Assembly: GCF_028863665.1 (NCBI RefSeq)
Contig: NZ_JARBFX010000004.1
Coordinates: 310,001 to 374,000 of the forward strand
Reading direction: 5' to 3'
Length of the DNA: 64,000 bases
Origin: Aquabacter sediminis
Lineage (GTDB): Bacteria; Pseudomonadota; Alphaproteobacteria; Rhizobiales; Xanthobacteraceae
Shown here: one piece after another, positions 28,398 to 37,369 of the stretch
How positions within the stretch are numbered: the stretch's first letter is position 1
Layout: the number at the start of each line of letters is the position of its first letter
Made by a program: the position numbers and the translations under genes
The notes under the pieces: model-generated
Database searches by the model: none
Told to the model about the DNA's origin: nothing
What the model saw: only the letters and a program-made list of their open reading frames with translations

Positions 28398-29468
28398 CTA
28401 CTTGCGCGCGATCTCGCGGTTCCAGGTCTCGACGATCTTGGGGCGCAGCTCATTCACTTGGGCCCAGTCGGACAGGCGCAGGTCCTTCACCGAGCCCTTC
28501 TCGCCCCAGGGCAGCTTCTTGGCCACGTCCGCGGGCACGGTGACGTCCTTCACCGAGGGGCCGAGATAGAGCTTCTGGGCAAGGCAGGCGGAAGCTTCCT
28601 TGGTGAGGGCCTGGTCGATGAACTTCTGGGCGGCTTCCTTCTTCGGGCTGCCCTTCACCAGATGCAGGCGGGCATCGGTGGCCCACACGCCTTCCTTGGG
28701 CACCACGAAGCCGATGGGCAGGCCCTTGTCGGCCATGTCCCAGGCGCCCACGTTGAAGTGCGCGCCGATGATGGCTTCGCCGCTCTGGAAGGCATTGGTG
28801 GCCGCGCCCGAGGAATCGAAGAACAGGGCGGCTTTGAGCTCCTTGATCTTCTTGAAGGTGGGGGCCAGGTCGGTGGCCGGCACGCCCCAGGTCTTGGACA
28901 GGAAGAGCAGGAAGGGCACGCCCGAGGAATTGGAGGGCGACGGGATGGTCACCGCGTCCTCATATTCCTTCTTCCACAGGTCGTTCCAAGAGGTGGGCAC
29001 CTCCTTCACCTTCTGGGTGTTGTAGGTGATGCCCACCGAATAATAGCCGGTGCCCACCGCATAGGCCTTGCCGCCCGCCGAATAGACGGCCTCGGGCAGG
29101 GTGTTGGCCATGTTCTTCACGGCGGCGGGGTCGAGCGTGTCGATCACATCGGCGGCCAGCGCCAGCTCGGAGATGCCGCCATCCATCCAGGCGGCGTCGA
29201 TGGTGGGCGCGGCCTTCTGCTGCTGGAGCTTGGAGAGGGTGACGGTGGAGGTGCCGATCTCGCCATTCACCTGGATGCCGGTGGCCTTGGTGAAGGGCTC
29301 GGCGACGCAGGCGCGGAACGCATCGCCCCAATTGCCGCCATACCAGGCCACCGTGATGGACGTGGGCTGCTGGGCGTTAGCACCGGGCGCCAGAAGGGCG
29401 GCGCCCGCCAGGAGGGCCGCGACGGAGGCGGAACGCCTCAGGGCGGAAAGCGGGAGGCAGGTCTTCAC
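28398..29468 (-). CDS. ABC transporter substrate-binding protein (PotD-like, family 1)
   Basis: 356 residues with a signal peptide ending near LAPGANAQQP. The mature part starts ITVAWYGGNWGDAFRACVAEPF, the pattern of PotD/family-1 binding proteins annotated for polyamines, betaines and amino-acid derivatives. First gene of the minus-strand operon, divergent from the GlxA-type regulator. The gene set (importer, racemase-family enzyme, GlxA regulator) points to a hydroxyproline- or betaine-like ligand, but no residue seen here fixes it. Confidence 0.88.
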   Translation of the reverse strand: MKTCLPLSALRRSASVAALLAGAALLAPGANAQQPTSITVAWYGGNWGDAFRACVAEPFTKATGIQVNGEIGTSTVTLSKLQQQKAAPTIDAAWMDGGISELALAADVIDTLDPAAVKNMANTLPEAVYSAGGKAYAVGTGYYSVGITYNTQKVKEVPTSWNDLWKKEYEDAVTIPSPSNSSGVPFLLFLSKTWGVPATDLAPTFKKIKELKAALFFDSSGAATNAFQSGEAIIGAHFNVGAWDMADKGLPIGFVVPKEGVWATDARLHLVKGSPKKEAAQKFIDQALTKEASACLAQKLYLGPSVKDVTVPADVAKKLPWGEKGSVKDLRLSDWAQVNELRPKIVETWNREIARK

Positions 29469-29574
29469 GCGATGTCTCCTCTGGGTGCGCAGTTTGCGTC
29501 TTCCAGGAAGAAACCTTTCATGCCTGAGCCAGGGCCACTAGAAACCTGCTGTCTAAAAGTTGAATATTTCCGCC

Positions 29575-30609
29575 ATGACGGATCTTCCCCGCCTTTCTCC
29601 CTCCGCCGCCGTCCCGCAGGAAGATGGCGCCGGGCCGCGCCTGCGGGTGGGCTTCATCCTGCTCGACCAGTTCACCATCGCGGCCTTTTCCGGCCTCATT
29701 GATGCCTTGCGCCTGGCGGCCGACCATGGCGCGCGGGGCCGGCAGGTGCATGCGTCCTGGACGGTGATGACGCTGGGGGGCGGCCCGCGCCGCTCCAGCT
29801 GCGGGGTGACGGTGACGCCGAACGGCGACCTCGTCGACCCGCCCGCCTTCGACTATCTCGCCGTGTGCGGCGGCAACGACTATCTCAATGAAAACCCGCC
29901 CGAAGCCTTGCTCGACTATCTGCGCCGCGCCGGCCGGGCGGGCGTGCGCATGCTCGGCATCTGCACCGGCACGTTCCTGCTGGCGAAGGCCGGGCTGGTG
30001 GGCGGGCGGCGGGTGTGCGTGCACTGGAACGTGCTCGACGCGTTCAACGAGCAGTTCCCCGGAATCCGGGCGGGGGTGGACCGGCTCTTCATCGACGAGG
30101 GGGACCTCATCACCTGCGCCGGCTCCACCGCCGCCATCGATCTGGGCCTTTACCTGGTGGCCCGCCATTGCGGGCGCGACAAGGCCCAGCAGGCCATGCG
30201 CCACATGATGGTGCAGGACATGCGCCCGGCCGCCATGCCGCAGGCCCACTTCTATGCCAGCCTCGAACATATCCGCGACGTGCGGGTGCGCCAGGCGGCG
30301 CGCTTCATCGAGCAGCGGCTGGACGATCCGCCGGCGCTGGAGGCGGTGGCGCGCTTCGTGGGGCTCAGCACGCGGCAGCTGGAGCGGGTCTTCCAGGCGG
30401 CTCTGGGTGTGGGGCCGGCGGCCTTCCAGCGCCAGCTCCGGTTGGAATATGCCCGCTGGTTGCTGGAGAACAGCGGCCGGCGCATCACCGATATCTCGCT
30501 GGATGCGGGCTTTGCCGACACCGCCCATCTCTCCCGCGAGTTCAAGGCCGCCTTTGGCCACTCGCCCCGCGCCTTCCGCCGGTCCATGGCGCAGGAGAGT
30601 GGCGCCTGA
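29575..30609 (+). CDS. GlxA-type AraC regulator with DJ-1/PfpI domain
   Basis: 344 residues from ATG at 29575; a TTG at 29560 is possible and neither has a clear Shine-Dalgarno. Residues 20-200 form a DJ-1/PfpI-like domain with the nucleophile-elbow cysteine in GICTGTFLLAKAGL, and 230-335 two AraC helix-turn-helix units (LEAVARFVGLSTRQLERVFQ and ITDISLDAGFADTAHLSREF). Regulators of this build (GbdR, CdhR, ArgR) sense betaine, carnitine or arginine and activate catabolic operons. Divergent position suggests it controls the PotABCD-racemase operon. Confidence 0.87.
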   Translation: MTDLPRLSPSAAVPQEDGAGPRLRVGFILLDQFTIAAFSGLIDALRLAADHGARGRQVHASWTVMTLGGGPRRSSCGVTVTPNGDLVDPPAFDYLAVCGGNDYLNENPPEALLDYLRRAGRAGVRMLGICTGTFLLAKAGLVGGRRVCVHWNVLDAFNEQFPGIRAGVDRLFIDEGDLITCAGSTAAIDLGLYLVARHCGRDKAQQAMRHMMVQDMRPAAMPQAHFYASLEHIRDVRVRQAARFIEQRLDDPPALEAVARFVGLSTRQLERVFQAALGVGPAAFQRQLRLEYARWLLENSGRRITDISLDAGFADTAHLSREFKAAFGHSPRAFRRSMAQESGA

Positions 30610-30619
30610 TTGCTCCCCT

Positions 30620-31507
30620 TCAGCCCCGCCGTTCGGCGCGCACCATGGCCAGGAACGCATCGGCAGCGCGGCTGCGATAGCGCTCGCGATGGCGCAACAC
30701 GGTGAAGGCCCGCTCCGGCAGGCGGAAATTCACCTGGGCCAGCAGCCCAGCCTCGAGGCTGGGCGCGGCGACCGAGGCCGACAAGGCGGTGGCGCCCATG
30801 CCCGCTTCCACGGCCGCGCGCACGGATTCATTGGAGGGCAGATCGAGCGGCACTTTCAGCCGGGCGGGATCGATGCCGATATGGGTCAACGCCTCCTCGA
30901 AGGCCGAGCGGGTGCCCGATCCCGCCTCGCGCAGCACCCAGTCGCCCTCCAGGAGATCGGTGGGCGTGAGCGTGCGTCCCGCCCATAGGTGGTCCGGGGC
31001 CACGACGATCACCAACTGGTCGTGCGCCACTTCAATGCGCTCGAAGGCGGCATTGTCCACCGAGCCTTCCACGAAGCCCAGTTCCGCCGTGCCTTCCTCC
31101 ACCGCCTCCGCCACCTGGGCGGTGTTGCCCACGGACAGGCGCAGCTCGATCTGGGGATGGGCCCGGCGGAAAGCCACCATGTGGCGGGGCAGCCAATAGC
31201 CGGAAATGGTCTGGCTGGCCTGGAGCACCAGCGAGCCGCGCCGCAGCGAGCCGAATTCTGCCAGCACCTGTTCCGCCGCCTCGGCACGGGCGAGCACCGC
31301 GCGGGCCTCCGGCAGGAAGGCCCGGCCGGCTTCGGTCAATTCGATGCCGCGCCCCACCCGATGGAACAGCTTGGTGTCGTGCCGCGCCTCCAGCACCGCG
31401 ATCGCATTGCTCGCCGCCGATTGGGCCAGATGCAGCGCGCGGGCGGCCTGGGTGACATGTTGGCGTTCCGCAACGGCCACAAAGATGCGAAGCTGCTCAA
31501 GCGTCAT
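30620..31507 (-). CDS. LysR-family regulator (YeiE-like)
   Basis: 295 residues. HTH at 15-40 (HVTQAARALHLAQSAASNAI), then an effector-binding domain from about 88. It resembles the YeiE/CysB-like branch of LysR proteins. It is divergent from a TDT/SLAC1 transporter, and a strong 13-base palindrome lies 29 bases from its start codon, so it very likely regulates itself and the transporter. The effector is unknown; sulfite or another small anion is possible given the transporter family. Confidence 0.85.
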   Translation of the reverse strand: MTLEQLRIFVAVAERQHVTQAARALHLAQSAASNAIAVLEARHDTKLFHRVGRGIELTEAGRAFLPEARAVLARAEAAEQVLAEFGSLRRGSLVLQASQTISGYWLPRHMVAFRRAHPQIELRLSVGNTAQVAEAVEEGTAELGFVEGSVDNAAFERIEVAHDQLVIVVAPDHLWAGRTLTPTDLLEGDWVLREAGSGTRSAFEEALTHIGIDPARLKVPLDLPSNESVRAAVEAGMGATALSASVAAPSLEAGLLAQVNFRLPERAFTVLRHRERYRSRAADAFLAMVRAERRG

Positions 31508-31535
31508 GCAATTATCCTAAGCTCGGCCGGAAGCA

Positions 31536-31568
31536 ATCAAATCAATCTTATATCGAGATTGATTTGAT
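31536..31568. promoter_or_regulatory. Perfect 13-base inverted repeat, probable LysR operator
   Basis: Arms ATCAAATCAATCT (31536-31548) and AGATTGATTTGAT (31556-31568) match exactly with a 7-base spacer. The site lies 29 bases from the LysR start codon and 93 from the transporter start, in an AT-rich island. Position, size and symmetry fit a LysR-type operator. Confidence 0.75.
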
Positions 31569-31660
31569 GCCAAAGATCTGTTTGTGAGATGAATATCCCA
31601 CCGGTATCTTGAGACCAGTTTTCGACGAGCGGGCGATCAGCCCGGCCAAAGGAGAGTGTC

Positions 31661-32854
31661 ATGGCGACGATGCGTCAACCGCAGGCCGGAACCGGCCATC
31701 ATGCGCCGTTCGGCGGTCTGCGCGAGGCGGTGCGTCAGTTCACGCCCAACTGGTTCGCGGCGACCATGGGCACGGGCGTGCTGGCCCTGGCGCTGAACCA
31801 GTTCCCCATCGCCTTTCCCGGCCAGCACCCCATCGCGGTGACGCTGTGGCTGTTCAATATCGGCCTCTTCAGCCTGTTCACCGCGCTCTATGCCTCGCGC
31901 TGGATCTTCTTCGGACATGAGGCCAAGCGCATCTTCCAGCACCCCGTGGTGTCCATGTTCTTCGGCACCATCCCCATGGGGCTGGCCACCATCGTCAACG
32001 GCTTCGTCACCTTCGGCATTCCCATGTGGGGCGACGTGGCGCTCAATATCGCCCATGTGCTGTGGTGGCTGGACGTGGCGATCGCGCTGGCCTGCGGGCT
32101 GCTCATCCCCTTCCTCATGTTCACCCAGCAGGACCACTCGCTGGAGAAGATGACGGCGGTCTGGCTGCTGCCCATTGTGGCGGCGGAGGTGGCGGCGGCC
32201 TCGGGGGGCGGGCTGGTGCCGGTGCTGCCGGCGGCGGAAGCCTATGGCGTGCTGTTCATCTCCTACGCTTTGTGGGCCTTCTCGGTGCCGCTGGCCATGA
32301 GCATCCTGGTCATCCTGCTGCTGCGCCTGACGCTGCACAAGCTGCCCAACCGCGACATGGCCGCCTCCGGCTGGCTGGCGCTCGGCCCCATTGGCACCGG
32401 CGCCCTGGGGCTCCTGACACTCGGCGGCAATGCCTCTCCCGTGCTTGCCCATGCGGGCCTGGAGAGCGTGGGGCCGGTGGCCTTCGGCATCGGCATCATC
32501 GGCGCCACCATTCTGTGGGGCTATGGGGCCTGGTGGCTGATGCTGGCCATGCTCAAGACCGCCCGTTATCTCAAGGAGGGCATGCCGTTCAACATCGGGT
32601 GGTGGGGCTTCACCTTCCCCCTCGGCGTCTATTCCCTGGCCACTATTGGCCTCGGCCGGGTCACGCACTTCGACTTCTTCACCATCGTGGGCGGCGGCCT
32701 GATCCTGCTCCTGACCGGGTTGTGGCTGGTGGTGGCGACCCGCACGGCGCAGGGCGCCTGGCGCGGCACGCTCTTCTTCTCGCCGTGCCTCGTCTCCGGC
32801 GTCGCTCCGGCCCAGAGCTTGCCGCCGGTGGCGGCGCAGCCCAAGGCGGCGTGA
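31661..32854 (+). CDS. TDT/SLAC1-family transporter
   Basis: 397 residues with about ten membrane segments, from ATG at 31661 with AAAGGAGAG upstream. FTPNWFAATMGTGVLALAL near the N-terminus is the tellurite-resistance/dicarboxylate transporter (TehA, Mae1, Ssu1, SLAC1) signature. Members carry anions such as malate, sulfite, nitrate or chloride. The YeiE-like regulator next door makes sulfite efflux a plausible role, but this is inference. Followed by an intrinsic terminator. Confidence 0.85.
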   Translation: MATMRQPQAGTGHHAPFGGLREAVRQFTPNWFAATMGTGVLALALNQFPIAFPGQHPIAVTLWLFNIGLFSLFTALYASRWIFFGHEAKRIFQHPVVSMFFGTIPMGLATIVNGFVTFGIPMWGDVALNIAHVLWWLDVAIALACGLLIPFLMFTQQDHSLEKMTAVWLLPIVAAEVAAASGGGLVPVLPAAEAYGVLFISYALWAFSVPLAMSILVILLLRLTLHKLPNRDMAASGWLALGPIGTGALGLLTLGGNASPVLAHAGLESVGPVAFGIGIIGATILWGYGAWWLMLAMLKTARYLKEGMPFNIGWWGFTFPLGVYSLATIGLGRVTHFDFFTIVGGGLILLLTGLWLVVATRTAQGAWRGTLFFSPCLVSGVAPAQSLPPVAAQPKAA

Positions 32855-32894
32855 CGCGCGGTCACTCCGGCACAGGCGCCCTCCGATCGTCCTG

Positions 32895-32923
32895 CCCCGC
32901 GCGGTCCGCCGCGCGGGGCTTTT
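32895..32923 (+). terminator. Intrinsic terminator after the TDT transporter gene
   Basis: Ten-base perfect GC stem (32895-32904 with 32909-32918), TCCG loop, followed by CTTTT. It lies 40 bases after the transporter stop on the plus strand. Confidence 0.8.
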
Positions 32924-33054
32924 GCGTTGAGGGGCGGGTTTGAAAATTCCTTCTCATCTCCCGTCAAAACCGACGCACCGTCCCGCCGCTTTAGCGTTCG
33001 CTTAAAGCCTGCCATGGCAAGGTTTCCGCAGATCGCGCGGGAGGGTCATGGGCC

Positions 33055-34550
<1,496 letters not shown>

Positions 34551-34554
<4 letters not shown>

Positions 34555-35402
34555 GGATCGGTCTCGGACGCGAGGCGGTGGCCGCAATGCCTTCCCATGA
34601 CGTGCCGCGTGAAGCGAACGGCGGCCGCATGGCGTATCGCATCGCCGACAGCTTCGCCCTTCTGGTGGCGCTGGGCCTGGCGGGCGCGATCCTGGCAAAT
34701 GTGTTCATGAACCAGACCGGCGCGGTGATGCCCGCCGCCGATGGCAAGCTCATCCCTCTGGTGGAAAAGCCGAAGGCCACCCCGGCGCCCGCGCCGCTGC
34801 CGCCGGGCACGGCCGCCATGTTCAATCCCAATTCCCTGAGCACCTCGGTGCCCCAAGGCACGGTGCTGAACGGCGGAGCGGCTACCGCAGGCACGGCGCG
34901 CCCCACCGTGCCCGCGGGCGTGCCTGTCCCTCCAGCCTCGGTTCCGGCCAAGACCCCGGTGCCGCTCATTGCCGACATCCAGCGGGAACTGGCCCGTCGC
35001 GGCTTCTATGACGGTCCCGCCGACGGCCTCACCGGGCCTCGCACCGATGCGGCCATCCGCGCCTTCGAGCAGGCTGCCCGCCTGAAGGTGACGGGCGAGC
35101 CCAGCGACGCGCTGCTCGCCCAGATCCGCCGGTCTCCCGTCGCGGCCAGCGCCGCCGCGCAGGATGCAACGGGATCAGTGCGCCCGCCGGCGGACGTGCC
35201 GGGCTCCAACCGCATCCTCGCGGTGCAGAAGACCCTGGCCAAGCTTGGCTATGGCCCCATCAAGATGGATGGCAAGCCCGGCACCGAGACGCGCCTGGCC
35301 ATCCAGCGCTTCGAGCGCGACCGCAACCTGCCGGCCTCCGGCGAGATCACCGACCGCCTGGTCCGGGAGCTGAGCGCCGTTTCCGGCATGCCGATCGAAT
35401 AG
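34551..35402 (+). CDS. Membrane-anchored protein with two peptidoglycan-binding domains
   Basis: 283 residues; start overlaps the kinase stop by ATGA. One membrane segment at 34-53 (FALLVALGLAGAILANVFM) is followed by a Pro/Ala-rich spacer and two PG_binding_1 repeats: IQRELARRGFYDGPADGLTG (about 144-163) and VQKTLAKLGYGPIKMDGKPG (about 225-244). Probably tethers the inner membrane to the cell wall and may act with the kinase encoded upstream. Confidence 0.85.
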
Positions 35403-35403
35403 A

Positions 35404-35748
35404 ATGCGGCTCAAGAGCGCCATCTTCGTCGCCGCCATCATCCGTACCGCCAATGGGGCCGGTGCGTTCGCCGCCGTTCGCCGCAAGGGGGCGGAGGAGG
35501 CGGGCGCCGTCTTCGTCACCGTCTCCACCCTGGACGGCAAGGCCGCCCTCTACGGCCCCGCGCCCCAGACCGATTTCGACGAGAGCTTCCCCGCCGACCG
35601 GCGCTTCCGCGCCCTCGTCCCGCCCGGAAGTCCGGAGGCGGAGGGGTCGGCGCGGATGGAAAAGGAACTGCGATTCGATCAGGACCTGTGGTGGATCGAA
35701 ATCGAGGACCGCCAGGGCCGCCCCTTCGTGGACCTTGCGCAGGACTGA
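35404..35748 (+). CDS. DUF1491 family protein
   Basis: 114 residues, starting one base after the previous stop. The sequence MRLKSAIFVAAIIRTANGAG and the segment GAAF..RKGAEEAGAVFV match DUF1491, a small cytosolic alphaproteobacterial family of unknown function, and the C-terminus LWWIEIEDRQGRPF is also typical. Probably the last gene of the kinase operon. Confidence 0.8.
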   Translation: MRLKSAIFVAAIIRTANGAGAFAAVRRKGAEEAGAVFVTVSTLDGKAALYGPAPQTDFDESFPADRRFRALVPPGSPEAEGSARMEKELRFDQDLWWIEIEDRQGRPFVDLAQD

Positions 35749-35908
35749 CCGGCTGCCCCGCCCGTTGGCGATTTTGCCGCTTTGCATGTTTCCCCCGCCC
35801 GCCCATGCAACCTTCGCCCCAGCCAGGCGTTGAAGATGCGGAGCTGCGCCGTTCGAGGCGCTGAAGGTCCGTTCCAGCCAGGGCAGGCGGACCGCAGAGG
35901 AGGGGAAT

Positions 35909-36094
35909 ATGGGCAATCTCGTCGCGTTTCCGATCCGCAAGGCTCGCCGCAAGTCACGCCCGGTGCCGGCCACCGGTGCCCAGATCATCATCCTGCCGGT
36001 GGTGCGCTATGAATATGCGGGTGCGCCGCCCGCCCGTCCGCTCTCGCGCGCTCCGGAAGGCGGCTCCAAGCGCGGCCTGCGCCGCTCCGGCTGA
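35909..36094 (+). CDS. Small basic hypothetical protein
   Basis: 61 residues with a very strong ribosome site (GAGGAGGGGAAT just before ATG). It begins MGNLVAFPIRKARRKSRP and is rich in Arg, Lys and Pro with one hydrophobic strand (QIIILPVVRYEY). No family recognised. It is convergent with the DUF1254 gene, 5 bases between stops. Confidence 0.6.
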   Translation: MGNLVAFPIRKARRKSRPVPATGAQIIILPVVRYEYAGAPPARPLSRAPEGGSKRGLRRSG

Positions 36095-36099
36095 TCGCT

Positions 36100-36780
36100 C
36101 TAGTTGGACGGGGCGCAGCTCGCCGCTTCCAGTTGGCGGCGAATGGCGTCGCGGGTGTCCGGATAGCGGGCGAACGCCCGGATAAGGACGACGCCCCGCA
36201 ATGCGGGGGATTCCACAATCAGCCGGTCCGCGGCGGTGATTTCCTCGTCCTCCGGCAAGGCCGCCCGCTGCGCGGGGGAGAGCAGGTCCAGCTCGATGAC
36301 TTGCCCCGCTGCTTGATCATTCAGGGCATAGAAGGCCACCCCGCGCGCCGTATAGAAGGACACGGACGTGTAGTCCGACGTAGCGGGAACGCGCACCTTC
36401 AGGGGATGATCGGCCAGGTCGTAGAGGCACACCGCGCTGACAAAGGCCGGGTCGGTGAGCGGCAAGGTCATGCTCTGTGGCGTCGGGTCCGGCAGCAGCA
36501 GGATGCCGTTTATAGGCGCGATCCGGGAAAGGCGGGCAAAGGCATTGTTGGTGGCCAGAAGGGGCATGGCCAGCACCGAGGTCAGGTGCACGATCCCCGC
36601 CAGCACCAGGATGAAGGCGAGACCGAACGCCAATTGCCCAGGCGCCTCTGCCAGCCAGGCCAGCACGGCGGCTGTGCGGCTGCGCCGTGGCGGCTGGAAG
36701 TCGAACATGGGCTCGGGCTCTACCGGACGACGCCAGAAGGCCAGGCGGTTGCGCCGGGTGGGAAAGGGCGGCGCGCTCAT
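36100..36780 (-). CDS. DUF1254 domain membrane protein
   Basis: 226 residues with one membrane segment at about 50-72 (GQLAFGLAFILVLAGIVHLTSVLA) and an extracytoplasmic domain with SDYTSVSFYTARGVAFYALND, the DUF1254 hallmark. Its gene overlaps the DUF1214 gene by ATGA; the two domains are often fused or adjacent in proteobacteria. Function unknown, probably envelope-associated. Confidence 0.78.
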   Translation of the reverse strand: MSAPPFPTRRNRLAFWRRPVEPEPMFDFQPPRRSRTAAVLAWLAEAPGQLAFGLAFILVLAGIVHLTSVLAMPLLATNNAFARLSRIAPINGILLLPDPTPQSMTLPLTDPAFVSAVCLYDLADHPLKVRVPATSDYTSVSFYTARGVAFYALNDQAAGQVIELDLLSPAQRAALPEDEEITAADRLIVESPALRGVVLIRAFARYPDTRDAIRRQLEAASCAPSN

Positions 36781-37352
36781 GGGCAGCGCTCCGTCACGAT
36801 GCGCGGCATGTCCGCACCGTCCTGCCCCCCGGACGAGAAGCTGAAGGGGGCATCATACAGCCGCAACGCCACCTTCACCCGGCCCCGCGCGCCGGAGGGG
36901 AGCCAATTGCCCGCCCGCGCGCGGGGCGAGAGCACGATGTCGATCTCGCCATCATCCCGATAGACCGTTTCCGCGCTGGTGAAGCCGTGGCGCCGTGCCT
37001 CGTTGGCGATGAGATGGCCCTCTTCGTCGGTGAGCGTGATGGTCCAGAGGCGCGACTGGGGCAAGGTGCCGACGATGCGAATGTCGCAGCGCCCGTCCAG
37101 CGGCGTTCCGGCGCTGTCGCTGGAGGCCAGGAAAAGCAGGCCGTCCGCCAGTTCCAGCGGCAGTTCGCCGGAGCGGGCGAAGACCGCGCGGGCATAGGGG
37201 TCAGCCTGCACGGTGCCTGAGCGCGGCCAGCCCTCCCAGGGGCCGAGCCGCACCATGTCGAGCCCGCGCGTGCGGGTGACGGCCTCGTAAGTGGTGCCGA
37301 GCCCCACGGCCACGGAGGCGGCAAGGATGAGGGCGAGGGGGAAGAGGCGCAC
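36777..37352 (-). CDS. DUF1214 domain exported protein
   Basis: 191 residues with an N-terminal hydrophobic segment (FPLALILAASVAVGLG) that serves as signal or anchor. The body is a DUF1214 beta domain: DGRCDIRIVGTLPQSRLWTITL and GEIDIVLSPRARAGNWLP. It lies between the class A PBP gene (17 bases away) and its DUF1254 partner, suggesting co-transcription. Function unknown. Confidence 0.8.
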   Translation of the reverse strand: MRLFPLALILAASVAVGLGTTYEAVTRTRGLDMVRLGPWEGWPRSGTVQADPYARAVFARSGELPLELADGLLFLASSDSAGTPLDGRCDIRIVGTLPQSRLWTITLTDEEGHLIANEARRHGFTSAETVYRDDGEIDIVLSPRARAGNWLPSGARGRVKVALRLYDAPFSFSSGGQDGADMPRIVTERCP

Positions 37353-37369
37353 GGACGACCGGTCCCGCG

